From the NCBI GenBank assembly GCA_934045075.1, contig OW203725.1, positions 14,816,269-14,880,268 on the forward strand: a stretch of 64,000 nucleotides of DNA, written 5' to 3'. A program made the position numbers and the translations under genes. Below, piece by piece: positions 51,525-63,600 of the stretch (its first letter is position 1; the number at the start of each line of letters is the position of its first letter). The stretch comes from Yponomeuta sedellus (Eukaryota; Arthropoda; Insecta; Lepidoptera; Yponomeutidae). Below the pieces are notes generated by a model. It saw only the letters and a list, made by a program, of their open reading frames with translations, did no database searches and was not told the origin of the DNA.

Positions 51525-52390
51525 TTCTGCTGTTATTTCAATTAAATATGACTTTCTCGTATGGCAAAAGCCGCATGGTGCCCCAGTGTAAAAGCACAAG
51601 AATAAAAACACCAAATACATTATTTTTGTATGTCCCACACAAGCAAAAAATACGAAAAAGGTGGTTAACACTTGCAAGAAGAAGCGATCCTCATTGTTTA
51701 TCGACAAATTGAAGAATGTGTTTTTGTGAAGATAATTTTGCTGCAACTATACGACGTAATATTCGTGATTTAATAGTGAAATAAATCTGATTAAAAAAAA
51801 GCTTATTATTAATATTTTAACACTTGTTTATACTTAAATTGAAGTTTTAATATTACCGAATTCCGATGAGCAAAAGTCACTATTTGATGCAAAAAATGTA
51901 CCAAGCATTACGGGGTCAATTCTGGGCAAATTATTGCCATTAGCTTTGATAAAACCTGTTTCCATCTTGCCTAATATGTTTCACTAAATAACTTTCAATA
52001 CCTCTGCGTTTCTTAATAAAATAATAACAGTTGTACATATCAAAATCTAAAATAATCATCAACTAAACTCATACTAAAATGTCAACAACAACTATGTTCG
52101 CCACGACGTGACGTGGCACGCTCTGATTGGTGTTCACTGTTTCGTGACTTAATGACAAAGTTTTTCGAATTTCTTTTCAGAAAATATTAATAATCTTTAT
52201 GTTTTATCATAAATAGCTTTGTTTTTTCCCATCTGCATATCATAATGAGTATTTAAAGACTTTCTTCCATTCGATTTACTCTTAGTGGACACAAGCCTAA
52301 ATTCACATTGGCTGTTTAGAAACTCACATGGCCGCAGCATTTTTTTAATTAGTTTTTTTAAAAGCCTATTTATTACAAAAACGCTTCACA
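51525..52390. other. No gene recognised
   Basis: AT-rich sequence up to the LINE B target duplication; no feature seen. Confidence 0.5.
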
Positions 52391-52600
52391 ACTGAAAGTA
52401 GTTGAAAAAAAGCGCGGGAAACGTTGAATTAGGCGGGCGTATTTTTTTGTTAAGAATTTGAAAATTATTTTAAAATAGGATTATAAGATCAGTTCTTTTA
52501 TATTTTTGTAATATATTGTAGATTAGAGTTTCTTTTATAGTTTTTGTATATACTTTCTTTATATCTGGTAAGTTTTTTTTGTTACTTTCTGTCTGGGCCC

Positions 52601-54179
52601 ATGGAGGAGCCGCCCGATCCGGGGGGCACAGTCCCCTCGGTCGGTGTTAACATCACTATCCCAATTAATAATGAGTCCACTGGTATGGACACTGACGGAT
52701 CAATTAGATCAGAAAAACGAAAACGAACCAGGGCGCAGCGCAAGGTCTGCAGACACTGTAACAAAAGAAGGAAACATCATAAACTTGGTTCAGATACGGC
52801 TAATGTTTGTGGATGTGATAGCGACGACAGTAAAAAAAACGACTGTGTGTGAAATGCCAGATTCACAAGGGGCTTCGTCCCAAGTGGACGCAGGTTCTTC
52901 TGTGTCGGGTGTTTCACCATTACCCATGACTCTGCCCCTTCAGTCTCCTCAGGTTGGCAGGACTCAGTACGAATCGACTGATGCCTCCCCTTACATAATA
53001 CATCTACAAAAAAATTCAACTGAGGATTTACCTTCTCCCACTCTCCACCCGGTATCGTTTGGTCACTATATGAAAAGACGTGGATTCAAAAATGTAATTA
53101 ATGGTAGTGTCAAACGACTAAGCCGGAGCAAACTGAGCATTTCGTTTTCCGATTTTAATGATGCTAATTTGTTCCTGTTAGACCCAGATTTAAACAATAA
53201 CAATTTCAAAGCTTTCATCCCATCTTTTAACATCACAAGGATGGGAGTTGTCAGAGGAGTCCCAGCAGAGTGGACCCCTGAAGAGGTACTTGACAACATT
53301 TCTGTGCCAATTGGTTGTGGTAAGGTTCTCAAAATTAGAAGGTTTAATTATAAAATACACGGCCCAACCCCTACATGGAAACCCTCACAGACTGTTGTGT
53401 TAACATTTGATGGTCAGGTGTTGCCCAAAAGAGTTTTTCTCTGTTACAATGCTCTACCTGTAGAGCTCTATTCGTACCCTACCATACAATGTTTTAATTG
53501 TTGCCGCTTCGGCCACACTAAGACAAAGTGTAATTCCACTCCAAGGTGTTACAAATGTGGTCAGAATCACTCAGGTGACTCTTGTCACATTGAGAATGAT
53601 GATGCAGTCTGTTTATCTTGTAATAAAAGTCATTTCGCCACAAACAAGTTATGTCCAGAGTATGAAAGGCAGACCCGGGTAAAACTTTATATGGCACAAA
53701 ATTGTGTCTCATACTCAGAAGCTATAAAGTTACATCCTCCAGTAAATAAGTCGTACAGTGATGTATTATCTTCTGCGCCAACACCCAATTTCTCTGCTCG
53801 TCCCCTCCCATCACCCCCTCATCAAAAACTCAACTCAAATTCACATAAAAAAACAGTCTTTCGTAAACCATCTACCCCAAAAACCTCATCTACAGGATAT
53901 GATCGCGCTGTCCATAGATCACTTATTTCTGAATATGATCCTCCATCTCCTTCAAATGGCTGTGCCCTACAAGATAAACTCAAGGACTCTGGGGAAAGCA
54001 ATTCAAACATATTAGAATTGATCTCAACTTTAATTCAATTAATATCTAAATCTTTCACTAATAGTGATAACTCATTACCGTCCAACGCTGCCTCTATTAT
54101 CCAAATTGTAAATTCTTTAGCCAAAAATGGCCAACTTAGGCAAGATCCTGCAGTGGAATTGCCGAAGCATAATAAGTAA
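52601..54179 (+). CDS. LINE B ORF1, zinc-knuckle gag-like protein (one A-run shift)
   Basis: The likely start is ATG 52601 (MEEPPDPGGTVPSVG), giving about 80 residues with a Cys/His-rich basic patch (CRHCNKRRKHHK). At the A8 run near 52827-52834 that frame ends in TGA shortly after, while the adjacent frame continues open to 54179. The body carries the same kind of central domain as LINE A ORF1 (NFKAFIPSFNITRMGVVRGV) and three knuckles (CFNCCRFGHTKTKC, CYKCGQNHSGDSC, CLSCNKSHFATNKLC). It is an RNA-binding partner of ORF2. The shift could be a copy-specific indel, a sequencing error or real slippage. Confidence 0.8.
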
Positions 54180-57100
54180 AATGTCTGACCTGATACATTT
54201 ACTTAATAAGTACCAACCCTCTATATTTACTCTTTCAGAGACATGGTTGAAGCCAGGGTTTTCTTTTAAAGCCACTGGTTACGCCTGTCTTCGAGAAGAC
54301 AGAGATGATGGGTATGGCGGAGTGGCCATTCTCATCAATAAGTCATTCTCATTTTCATCTTTTCCACTCCCTTCTCACAGCAACGACATTTCTGTTGTTG
54401 CTGCTATTGTAAATAATATTTGTGTAGTTTCTGTATATTTTTCTCGTCCGTCTGTAAATATTTTAACAGAAATTAGTAATATAATTAGTATCCTCCCAAA
54501 ACCATTTTTGGTGATGGGAGACTTGAACTGTCAACACCAGGCATGGGGTAGTTCTTTTACATCTTGCTATGGGGAACAATTACTAGACATCATTCAGTCC
54601 CATTATCATTGTATTTTAAATAATTGTTTACCTACCCGTCATACTAAGCCTGATGAAGGAATTAGTGCTCCTGATTTGACCTTTTGCACTCCTAATCTTG
54701 CTTTGTGTTTAAATTGGTATCCTCTTTCATCGTCATATGGCAGTGATCATTTTCCTTTACTTATTTCATTCCCAAATAGTAAACCTTCTGTTTCAACATT
54801 TAAGCCCCGTATTAAGCATAAATTAAGTAATGCAGACTGGAGTTCTTTTAGAGAATGTGTGGAGCAAAAAGTCAGAGATTGCGAATCTCTATGTACCTCT
54901 GATGCTGAGATCTTTGCTAAGGTTTTGATGGAGGCTGCAGATCAGACATTTCCTCTTAAAAATAGGGCTTCTGGCAAAATCCCTTCTCCACCTTGGTGGG
55001 ATGCGGATTGTTCAGAGGCTGTAAAAAAGAGAAAGGAAGCTGAAAAATTGTATAGTGATGAAATGACTCCAGACAATTTTGACACTTATTTAGAAGTATC
55101 TCGAACTACTAAAAAACTTTTGAAACAGAAAAAATATGAAGGTTGGCAAAAATTTTGCACTTCTATTTCACCTAATACTCCTCCATCTGCTGTTTGGAAA
55201 ACATAAAACGGTTTAGGTCAGCCTTCAATAATTCTGACACTCCCAAAATGTCCCCTTCCCTAGCTGATGATTTTTTGGACCACCTAGCCCCTCCCTCTGT
55301 TCCAGAACAAACATCTATTTCTCCCAGTTGCCATATTGTGCATAGTCGGTCTGATTTAAACTCGCCTTTCACCTTAGAGGAATTAAAAGGGATCCTCTCT
55401 CATGTTAGGGATTCTGCCCCAGGAGAAGATGGTATCCCTTATTCTTTTATTGTTAATCTTAGTGATTCTACTCTACTAACTTATCTAGAATTGATTAACT
55501 CCACTGTAGTTTCAGGTATTATTCCTCTCTCCTGGAGATCCCAAACCATTATTCCAATTTTAAAATCCAATAAGCCTTCTGCTGACCCTTCTTCTTACAG
55601 ACCTATCGCTCTATATTCTGTTCTAGTTAAAATTGCTGAATACCTTGTCAAAATTCGTCTTGAGTGGTTCATTGAGAGCCATAATCTTTTATCTCCTTCC
55701 CAGTACGGTTTTAGAAAAGGCAGAGGTACTATTGACAGCTTAGGTGTTTTCACCACTGACATTCGTATAGCTTTTTCTAATAATAATTCAGTTCTTGCAG
55801 CGTTTCTTGATATTCAAGCTGCTTATGATAGTGTACTTGTGTCTGTCCTGAAACAAAAACTTCAATTATTAAAAGTCCCCAATTTGCTTGTAAATTTTAT
55901 TGTAAATATACTTTCAGAAAGGTCAATTAATTTGTATATAGATGACAAAAAAATATCTAGATTAGTTTGGAGAGGTCTCCCTCAAGGGTCAGTGCTCTCT
56001 CCCTTATTATATAATATTTATACTTATGATTTAGATTCTGCCCTTTGTAGCTCTATAGAAGTCTTGCAATATGCAGATGATCTTCTTCTTTATACAACGG
56101 GTAACTCAATAGACTCTATGTGCTCATCTCTTACTACTTCTCTGTCAATGCTTCATCAATGGCTATCCACTGATGGACTGGACCTGTCTGTCAGTAAAAG
56201 TGCTGTGGTGTTATTTTCAAGAATGAGAAAGCGTCCACACATTTGTGTTGAATATAATTCCTCTCCCATTCCAGTAAAAACTCAAGTAAAATTTTTAGGA
56301 GTTATTTTAGACAGTCAACTTACCGGACTTCCACATTGTGAATATATTGCTGCCAAGTGTGATCACTTATTAAATATTATTAGATGCCTCTCAGGGGTAT
56401 GGTGGGGTGCTCATCCTTTTTCATTGAGGTTGCTTTATAATGCTTTAATTAGAAGTGTTCTGGATTATGGAATCTTCTTATTGGAGCCTGGTAGCTCTGC
56501 TGGCTTTAAGAAATTGGATGCTGTGCAGTCCAAGGCTTTAAGAATCATCTTAGGAGCAATGAAATCTAGTCCTATTAATTGCATGCAAGTAGAGTGTGGA
56601 GAGCCACCTCTTCGGTTAAGGCGTCAATACCTGTCTGATAGATTTTTGAGTCGTTGCTTGCAGCTTACTCATCATCCTTTGCTTGGCAGATTACAACATC
56701 TTTCAGACCTTATTACAAAGTCCAAGTATTGGTCTCACAGGGCTACTCCGTGTCTTGTTAAGAGCTTCCAGAAATTTAACTCTATTGAGGCTCCATGCCA
56801 TAACTCTAATTTGCTTCCTATTTTTCATTGTCCTTACAACTCTTTAGTTCAAATCCCAAACGTTAGTCTTAATTTAGGAATTTCTAAACATGATATCTGT
56901 CAAAATACCGAGTTCAATAACCTAGTAGACAACCAATTCCAGGGGTGGCACACCATTTTTACGGATGCTTCAAAACATCAAGGCAGTTGCGTAGGTGTAG
57001 GTGTTTTTCATGCACAATATGCAATAGTTCAAAAAATTAAACTTCCGGCTGAATCTTCAGTATATTCTGGAGAATGTTATGGTCTCTTCAAAGCTGTAGA

Positions 57101-57815
57101 ATATATTTTATTAATGGGTCTTAGGAATACGTTGGTGCTGACAGATTCATTGAGCTCTCCGCAGGCATTAATTAAATTTCCGTTTTTCTCTACCATTCAC
57201 CCTACAATTTTTGGTATCCGCAAGTTGCTACTTATTTGTTCAGAGAAAGATCTTACTGTGCAATTTGGATGGGTCCCTTCCCACTGTGGCATAATTGGTA
57301 ATGAAAAGGCTGATGAACTTGCGAATTCTGCGGTGGAGTGCGGAGACGTATTCCCGTATGAAAATCATCATAACGACCTGTCCACTCTTCCCAGAGTTTA
57401 TCTCCAGGATTCCTGGGATAGAACCTGGACAGAGAACCAGTCAAAAGGCATTTACTACCGTAGAATCCAACCTCATATTTTGCGAAAGCCCTGGTTTTGT
57501 AGTGCAGATGCTAAGTTTAGTAAGAAAAATACATCAAGCCTGATTCGAATGCGTCTAGGCCACACCTCAACTCCGGCTCATCTTGCTAGACTTGGCATTG
57601 TACAGGGTCCTGCCTGTGCCTGTGGGGCTGAGGTGGGAGATATTAATCACTTATTATTTTCCTGTCCTGATTGTGATCGTTCCTTTTTTGTTTCTTCCCT
57701 GATTTCCCTTGGCGTCCCTTTCCCTTCCTCTGCGTCCTGCCTCTTATGTAGTTATAATGTAAATATTTATAAATGTATAGCAAAGTTTTTAAGCAAGAAC
57801 GATATTAAAATTTAG
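54127..57815 (+). CDS. LINE B ORF2: endonuclease, RT, RNase H (one A-run shift)
   Basis: Start ATG 54127 inside ORF1's end. The endonuclease comes first (KILQWNCRSI, TLSETWL, VMGDLNCQHQAW, SSYGSDHFPL). The frame stops at 55204-55206, and the next frame takes over from 55194 at a run of four A's. The RT follows (SYRPIALYSVLVKIAEYL, AAFLDIQAAYDSV, LPQGSVLSPLLYN, LQYADDLLLYT), then RNase H with its acidic positions (IFTDASKHQGS, SGECYGLFKAV, VLTDSLSSPQAL, GNEKADELANSA) and a final cysteine motif (CACGAEVGDINHLLFSC). It stops at 57813-57815. Apart from the single shift it is open over about 1,230 codons. Confidence 0.88.
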
Positions 57816-58065
57816 TTTTGTATAATATGTAAAATGCCCTTATGTAAATATTTTTTATGTACTCATTATTCCTTTATTAATTTTTATTTTGTATCCCAAT
57901 GTTATTAACAGCTGAATCTTAAACCCTTTTCCAAATTCCGTTCCTTTTTATTTTTGTATATTACGTTTCGTTTCCCTACCTTTACCTAATACCTACTTGA
58001 CACTGGCGTAGGCACAAACCGTGCAGAGCCATAACGCAAAAAAAAAAAAAAAACTGAAAGTAGTT

Positions 58066-59454
58066 CTATTTTTAAAGTTCATTCCCGCCCTTGGGTGGGA
58101 AGTAATTTGTATGAGTTTTTTCGTCCCTATGGAGTGAAGCAGCATTTTTCATCCAATAATCAGATCAAACCAACACTACTTTCCGAGTAGGTATGAGAAA
58201 TGAAAAAATATTTCCAGTATCTACAGACGGACTTTTAATCACGGCCAAGTCACACAACATTAAGTTTAATAATAAAGAAATCGCAGTAAGGAACCTTAGA
58301 GTTGGCACGACTTTGTCTAGATTTCATTACTTTTTAGAGATAAACGAGAGCTCCATCGAGACTTTGCTAGTTTTTACAGAATGTTTTTGGTGGGATTTCA
58401 CTTCTTTTTGTAGAATCGTGGGCATATTGATTTATTTTATTAGATTTTCTTATAAAATAAATCAATCAGTCCCCCCCGACTGTAACGCGGCCAGTTGCCA
58501 CTTCGCCACATAAGGTTATCGGAGTGCTAAGTGCGAGTTTTTTAACTACTCGATCGCGTTAGCGTAAACTCATATTTCTATGGCATCGAGGAAGCGCCAC
58601 CTAGCGACAAGTATGGAAATTAAAATTGCTGAGTGCGAGTTGTAATGGTTTACGTTGAGAAGTGAACACGTTTACTAGCCAAAACACGAATAAACGCGAG
58701 TGCGAGCTGTACTGTGACAGCGTTTTGCCAGTTCGAACAGTTAACTTACTCATACTCACTACTCGATGCTCGATTAACGCGGTAGTAAAGTTATTCGATT
58801 GGATCTGTCAAACTCGCACTAAGCACTCTGATAAACAAAACGTAAGCGCGTTTTAAAATACAGTCAGCGCCATCTAGCGACGTGTGCGGGTATCACCGCC
58901 ACTCTTATTAGTCCTATGCATTATATTTTGACCAAATTTTGAGCGAAATAATAAAATAAATAATAATCTTCTAATAGTTTGGTTGGGCTCTTGTGTTGTG
59001 TGTTCTGTCAGGGTCACCAGGTACTCAAGATCTTCGATTTTCCTAGTTTTTATAGATTTTCCTTTATGTGGCCCATAACTCTGTACCAAATTTCGGCTCT
59101 CTGAGTTTATGGGAAGTACTAGTTCTATTTTGATGATCATCAGTGAGTGAGTGTCATAAATGCGAAACGTTGCTGTCGCTTAACATCGGAACTAAATGAC
59201 TTAAAATTTTGGATTTTAAGTACGTGACTATAGCTTACTTGATGACGAAAATTTCTGCGTTCTGGTCTTATCCAGAGGTTCTCAAACAGGGGCCTGAAAA
59301 TGCGGCTAGATGGTTCTAGTGTTTGCTTCGCGCTCAACTTGCCGGGGGCACTGCCGTGCCCCCTGATAGATAAATTCAGCTTTGACCTGGATGAACTAAG
59401 TTATTTTTTTTATAGGTATTATCAAAGTCAATAAGATAATAGTGGTAGATATTT
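58066..59454. other. No gene recognised; MITE copy 2 and short repeats
   Basis: It contains the MITE copy at 58243-58342 and AT-rich sequence with repeated short GAGTGCGAGTT-type words (58520-58820). The open frame 58193-58513 overlaps the MITE and is not a gene. Confidence 0.5.
58243..58342 (+). mobile_element. Small MITE, copy 2 (one end lost)
   Basis: Reverse-complement match of 44799-44912, starting GGCCAAGTCACACAAC and ending in TTTTTAGAGATA. The far terminal repeat is missing. Confidence 0.6.
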
Positions 59455-59700
59455 TAAAAACCTATTTAGAGGCTAAAAATTCCACCCATGCCGGGATTCG
59501 AATCCGCGACCTCTGGCTATCCGTGCCAGCGCTCTTTCCAACAGAGCTAATGGGCGACTCACCGGCATCAGTGAAATTTCGAACCTCTTTACATTATTCT
59601 CTGTATCAGTTGGAAAGAGCTCTGGCACGGATAGCCAGAGGTCGCGGGTTCGAATCCCGGCATGGGTGGAATTTTTAGCCTCTAAATAGGTTTTTAAAAT
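59450..59700. mobile_element. tRNA-like foldback element, compact copy (~250 bp)
   Basis: Outer ends AAAACCTATTTAGAGGC and its complement. The left arm has the tRNA-like unit on the minus strand (about 59490-59562) and the right arm a partial unit on the plus strand from CAGTTGGAAAGAGC (59608). The inner halves of the arms are deleted, as in the 47523 copy but to a different point. Confidence 0.75.
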
Positions 59701-59921
59701 AAAATTTTATGGGGCTTTATTTGGAATTAGTACACATTGCGGATTATAGCGAGAGTTCTTTAATCGTGTTATAGCCATAAATAAAAAAAGTTAGGATAAC
59801 TATTTACAGTCAAGATGATTTCCAAAAACCGAAAATAAAAAAAAAATTGCTAGCGTGACCGTCACTCCTACTCTCCTCTTCAACAAAATCCTATCGGTGT
59901 ATCAACTAAACCCCTAGTAAG

Positions 59922-60182
59922 TTTGTTATACCTGAGAGCTCCGCACTTATCCTCATAGATGGGCCATTGTACGTAGCGCTGAGGTACGTTAACACTTCAG
60001 ACACTAAGGTTTCCTTACGATGTTTTTCCTTCACCGTCAGCGAACGGTATTGCTACTATATTTTCACCAATGTACATAATTTAGAAAACAAAGTCTGCTA
60101 CATGCCAAGGTCCGAACCCACGACATGGCTATTGATAAGCCGGCGTTGTACACCGCTCTGCTATCACCGCTTCACCAAACCT
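59922..60182 (-). mobile_element. tRNA-derived SINE with LINE C-like tail
   Basis: On the minus strand a head with TAGCAGAGCGG (A box, near 60155-60165) and GGGTTCGGACC (near-B box, near 60110-60120) is followed by a body containing GGTGAAGGAAAAACATCG. The 3' end (59976-59930) matches the LINE C 3' UTR at 41 of 47 bases, then a short TATAACAAAC tail. This is the usual arrangement when a SINE borrows a LINE's 3' recognition sequence. No target duplication was confirmed. Confidence 0.65.
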
Positions 60183-60378
60183 CTATACAGAAGTAAAGGA
60201 TGTACGTAGGTGTCGTTGTCAGATGGACTTATTTATTACAGTGACTGTATTTTTTTATTCGTAGGTAAAACAGATGAATATTTACCTGAATAGCTAAGTA
60301 CACCGGATAATAAGCCTAGAATGAGTATAGGTATTTTTACAAAGAAATAAGAAGAAGAGTTGATATGTTTCACACTAA

Positions 60379-60384
60379 TTTATT
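60379..60384 (-). terminator. Candidate CDA2 polyadenylation signal
   Basis: AATAAA on the minus strand about 250 bases after the chitin deacetylase stop codon. It fits a short 3' UTR. Confidence 0.5.
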
Positions 60385-60635
60385 GTCAATTCTGGTGAGT
60401 AAATTGCACCAAGTAATAAAACGGCAACTTACAACACAAGTTTGCTCTTCTCGACACGCATACGTAATACAAGATTGATTCTCAGCTGTCGGAAACGATA
60501 TTGATGACGTTAAAATATTGATTGAATTTGTTGCTGCCCAGTCTTCACTAAGTCATTTAATATTATATAATATTACTGAGTATTAAGTACCTATTTACAT
60601 AATTGTATACAGTCTTTTTAATTAACTTAAAGAGA

Positions 60636-63600
60636 TCACTTTTTAACATTGAAGCCCTCTCCGGTAGGGTCTAGGATCCACGGGTAGTTGTTGGGGCATT
60701 CCATGCAGGTGAACAGGCGCAGTGTCTCTCCAGGCAATTCGCGGGTGGTTATCGGGCAGGCATTCGGCAACGAGCAGAACGGTTGACCTTTGACGTCACA
60801 CTTATCTTGTTTCCACTCCTGGAAATCCCTTAGCGAGGTCAATTCTGTGGGGTTTTGCATCCATTGGATAACTTGAATTAGTGACGTGAAGTACACATCA
60901 TTGCGTTCCAACATTTCTTCTATAAATTTAATGAGTTCATCTCTGAATTCTTTTTTGGACTTGAGCCATGACGCGTGGAAGTGCAGACCGAGCGGAGCGC
61001 GGTTAGTACTGTAGTGACGGTTGAAGTTGTGACGCAGCAGACGCGCGAACTGCTCCCCGGTTTGAATATTGGAACAGGAGTCTACAACATGACAACCAGG
61101 CAAGGATTCATCGAAAGTCGGGTCATCTCTCCTGTCTAATTCATTCATGACCATCTCCCAGACTGGGTGGCTTCGAGACGGACAATTGTGCGCGTTACCG
61201 TTACACTTGTGGGGCATACGGAAGTAAAGCGTGTACGGCCAAATGGGAACGCGGCTTAGAGGAGCAGTGATTGATGCGTCGTAGACGAAGTATTGATCGG
61301 CCATCATTTCGAATTGTCTGTTTCCTCCGACGCGCAAGTACGGAGCCCGAACACCAATGATCGAGGCATCGGTTATGTTGGCGAAACGCTCTATAATCAG
61401 ACGTGCTCCAGCCATCTCTGCCAACCAATCGTCGTAGCTGCCACTGGTCCAGTACTGAGGATCGTCTTTGTGGGTGATTGAAAACACTGAAATTTCGTGT
61501 CCCTTGCGGTGTAGTTCCTGAATGGCTGCGTAATTAGTGTATTTATGAGACACAAAGAATGTTCCTCGAATTTGGCAACCGTTAGGATTGTGGCGGTTAC
61601 CATTGAAAATTTGTTCATATAAATCAATGTTGTCAACATTAACAGCACCGTTGAAAGTGATTGTTATCATTTGAGGCACTTGGTTCGGCTCTATGCCACC
61701 GGGAATACGTGTTCCATCAGCAGAGCAGAAGCAATCTGGCAGTGTACACTGATTGGGGTCGCAGTCTGGAGCTCTGTTCGGGTCTAAGTCAACAGCTGGA
61801 AGACAATGGTTGTGTTAATGGTATTTTAAATTACGATTATGGGAAAAAAACTAAAATAATAACGGTCTTACAAAACATGACTCCTCTAGAGCACTCCTTA
61901 GAGTCAGTTTATTTAATCTGTGGCTACGTCTTGTCCTTGTAAAATCTCTAGTACAGACTATTTTAATCAACATTTTCTAAGTGTTATAAATAATCGATTT
62001 TTTACATAAGACCATAGGAGTTAGGTGTGTACTACTTAGGACTACTTGGTACTTACTACATGCATTTTCGTCGGATTCATCTTTGCAATCGTATTTTCCA
62101 TTACAGAACAGTTCCTTTTCGAAACAATCTCCACTTCCGCATGCAAGTTTTCCTTCTGGGCAAATGGGTTCATCGGTTTTCAAAATAGGCATAACTTTGC
62201 GTGGCTCTGAAAATGTTATAATTGAATTAGACTTACCCCGTATTAATACTTAGGTATCACTAGCTTAGGCTGAGATAACTTAAAGGAATTTGGCCAAGTA
62301 CAATGTTTGTGCTAAGTACTTTGGCTGTAGTAGGTAGGTACCGTTGTGTCTAGTATAGAACGACGGAAATCCGAAGAAGATAGCCGCAACAAAGCATGAA
62401 GGAATAGATAGGTATCTGTGACGAGTATATGGACCAATGACAAGAAGAAAATAGAAAAAGATGAATTATTTACCGAGTATAATATCAGAGAAAAGTTTTT
62501 AAGTTGTGGGCTAACTATAAACCTATATATTTTGGACATAGATAGTGATGGATTTTAAGCGTAAACATATTCCACATAAAAAGTCGAAGACAATTAAGGC
62601 AGATTTTTTCCCTTTGTTGGCTTAGCATGAACTTTGAATTTAGCTTGGCATAATATGACAGGAGTGGGTCACTTTACTTTCCATTTCCGCATAAAACAGA
62701 TGATGTTACGACGTCACCCTAACGTTACAAAGATCATGCTAGGTCAGGAGGTTTAGATAAATCAACGTAGGTAAGTAGTAATTTCAAAGGGAACTAGGTA
62801 TATTAGATTAATTACAAACATTTTATAATGGAAATTATTATGCGAAGGGTGAAGAAAAATTATCTAGCTTTTGACATCTGCAGTCTAAATTACGAATAAG
62901 TTATCTTGAAAGTGATTCGTAATATGAAGGTTTACGTTACAGAAACAGTGTAAAATAAAATTTTTAACTCGTAAATTAGACTGAAAAAGAAATGAAACAT
63001 AATATTATTTCTTAATTAATTATAAGTATTAACTAATAACGATGGATATCCACAACCACTGATTGAGGAAAGGATATGTTTGGTTAGGTTAGGAATGCAA
63101 AACGTAAGGCATCAAAGTAAAAGAAATGTGAGTAAGGAGGTATGTTAAAAACTATTGATTTACAAAATTAGATTTGTTTGAAACAGGTTTCATTGTTAAT
63201 ATAATGAAGCTAAGCAGGGTTTAGTAGGATTACTTTTAAATAAAAAAGAGATCGACCGTCTTTTGTTTATGTAGTGTCATTGCTTTGTGTGTGTAGTTAT
63301 ATACAACGCCAGTCAGCGTGCAAAGGTGCTGTGTTCTCTGGGTCAAACCAACTGGCAGTGTTCAGTTTACAGCGTGTTCCTATTTCGCTAGTTTCATCGC
63401 AGTGTTGCATAGGAGTGCCTATGTATTGCTACATCAACATACTTCGCTGCTTGTTCAGTTTATGCCAGGCATAAATTGTTTTAGAAAGAAGAGTCCATTA
63501 AAAGTGAAAGATTTAGGTTACATTTCGACTGAATTGGGTAGATCCGATAGCACAGACGAAGGATGTTAATGTGAAACTAGACGCGGGTGCCTGTCGGAGC

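Larger units (their letters stand above)
52404..58052 (+). mobile_element. I-group LINE B, full length
   Basis: Flanked by the 13-bp duplication ACTGAAAGTAGTT (52391-52403 and 58053-58065). It starts GAAAAAAAGCGCGGGAAACG and ends in an A tail of about 15 (58038-58052). ORF1 (52601-54179) and ORF2 (54127-57815) overlap by about 50 bases. There are two apparent one-base shifts, both at A runs (near 52830 and 55200). Otherwise the domains are complete, so the insertion looks recent. Confidence 0.92.

Noticed and set aside
58193..58513. 106-codon ORF
   Set aside because: It covers a MITE copy and AT-rich flank; composition is noncoding.
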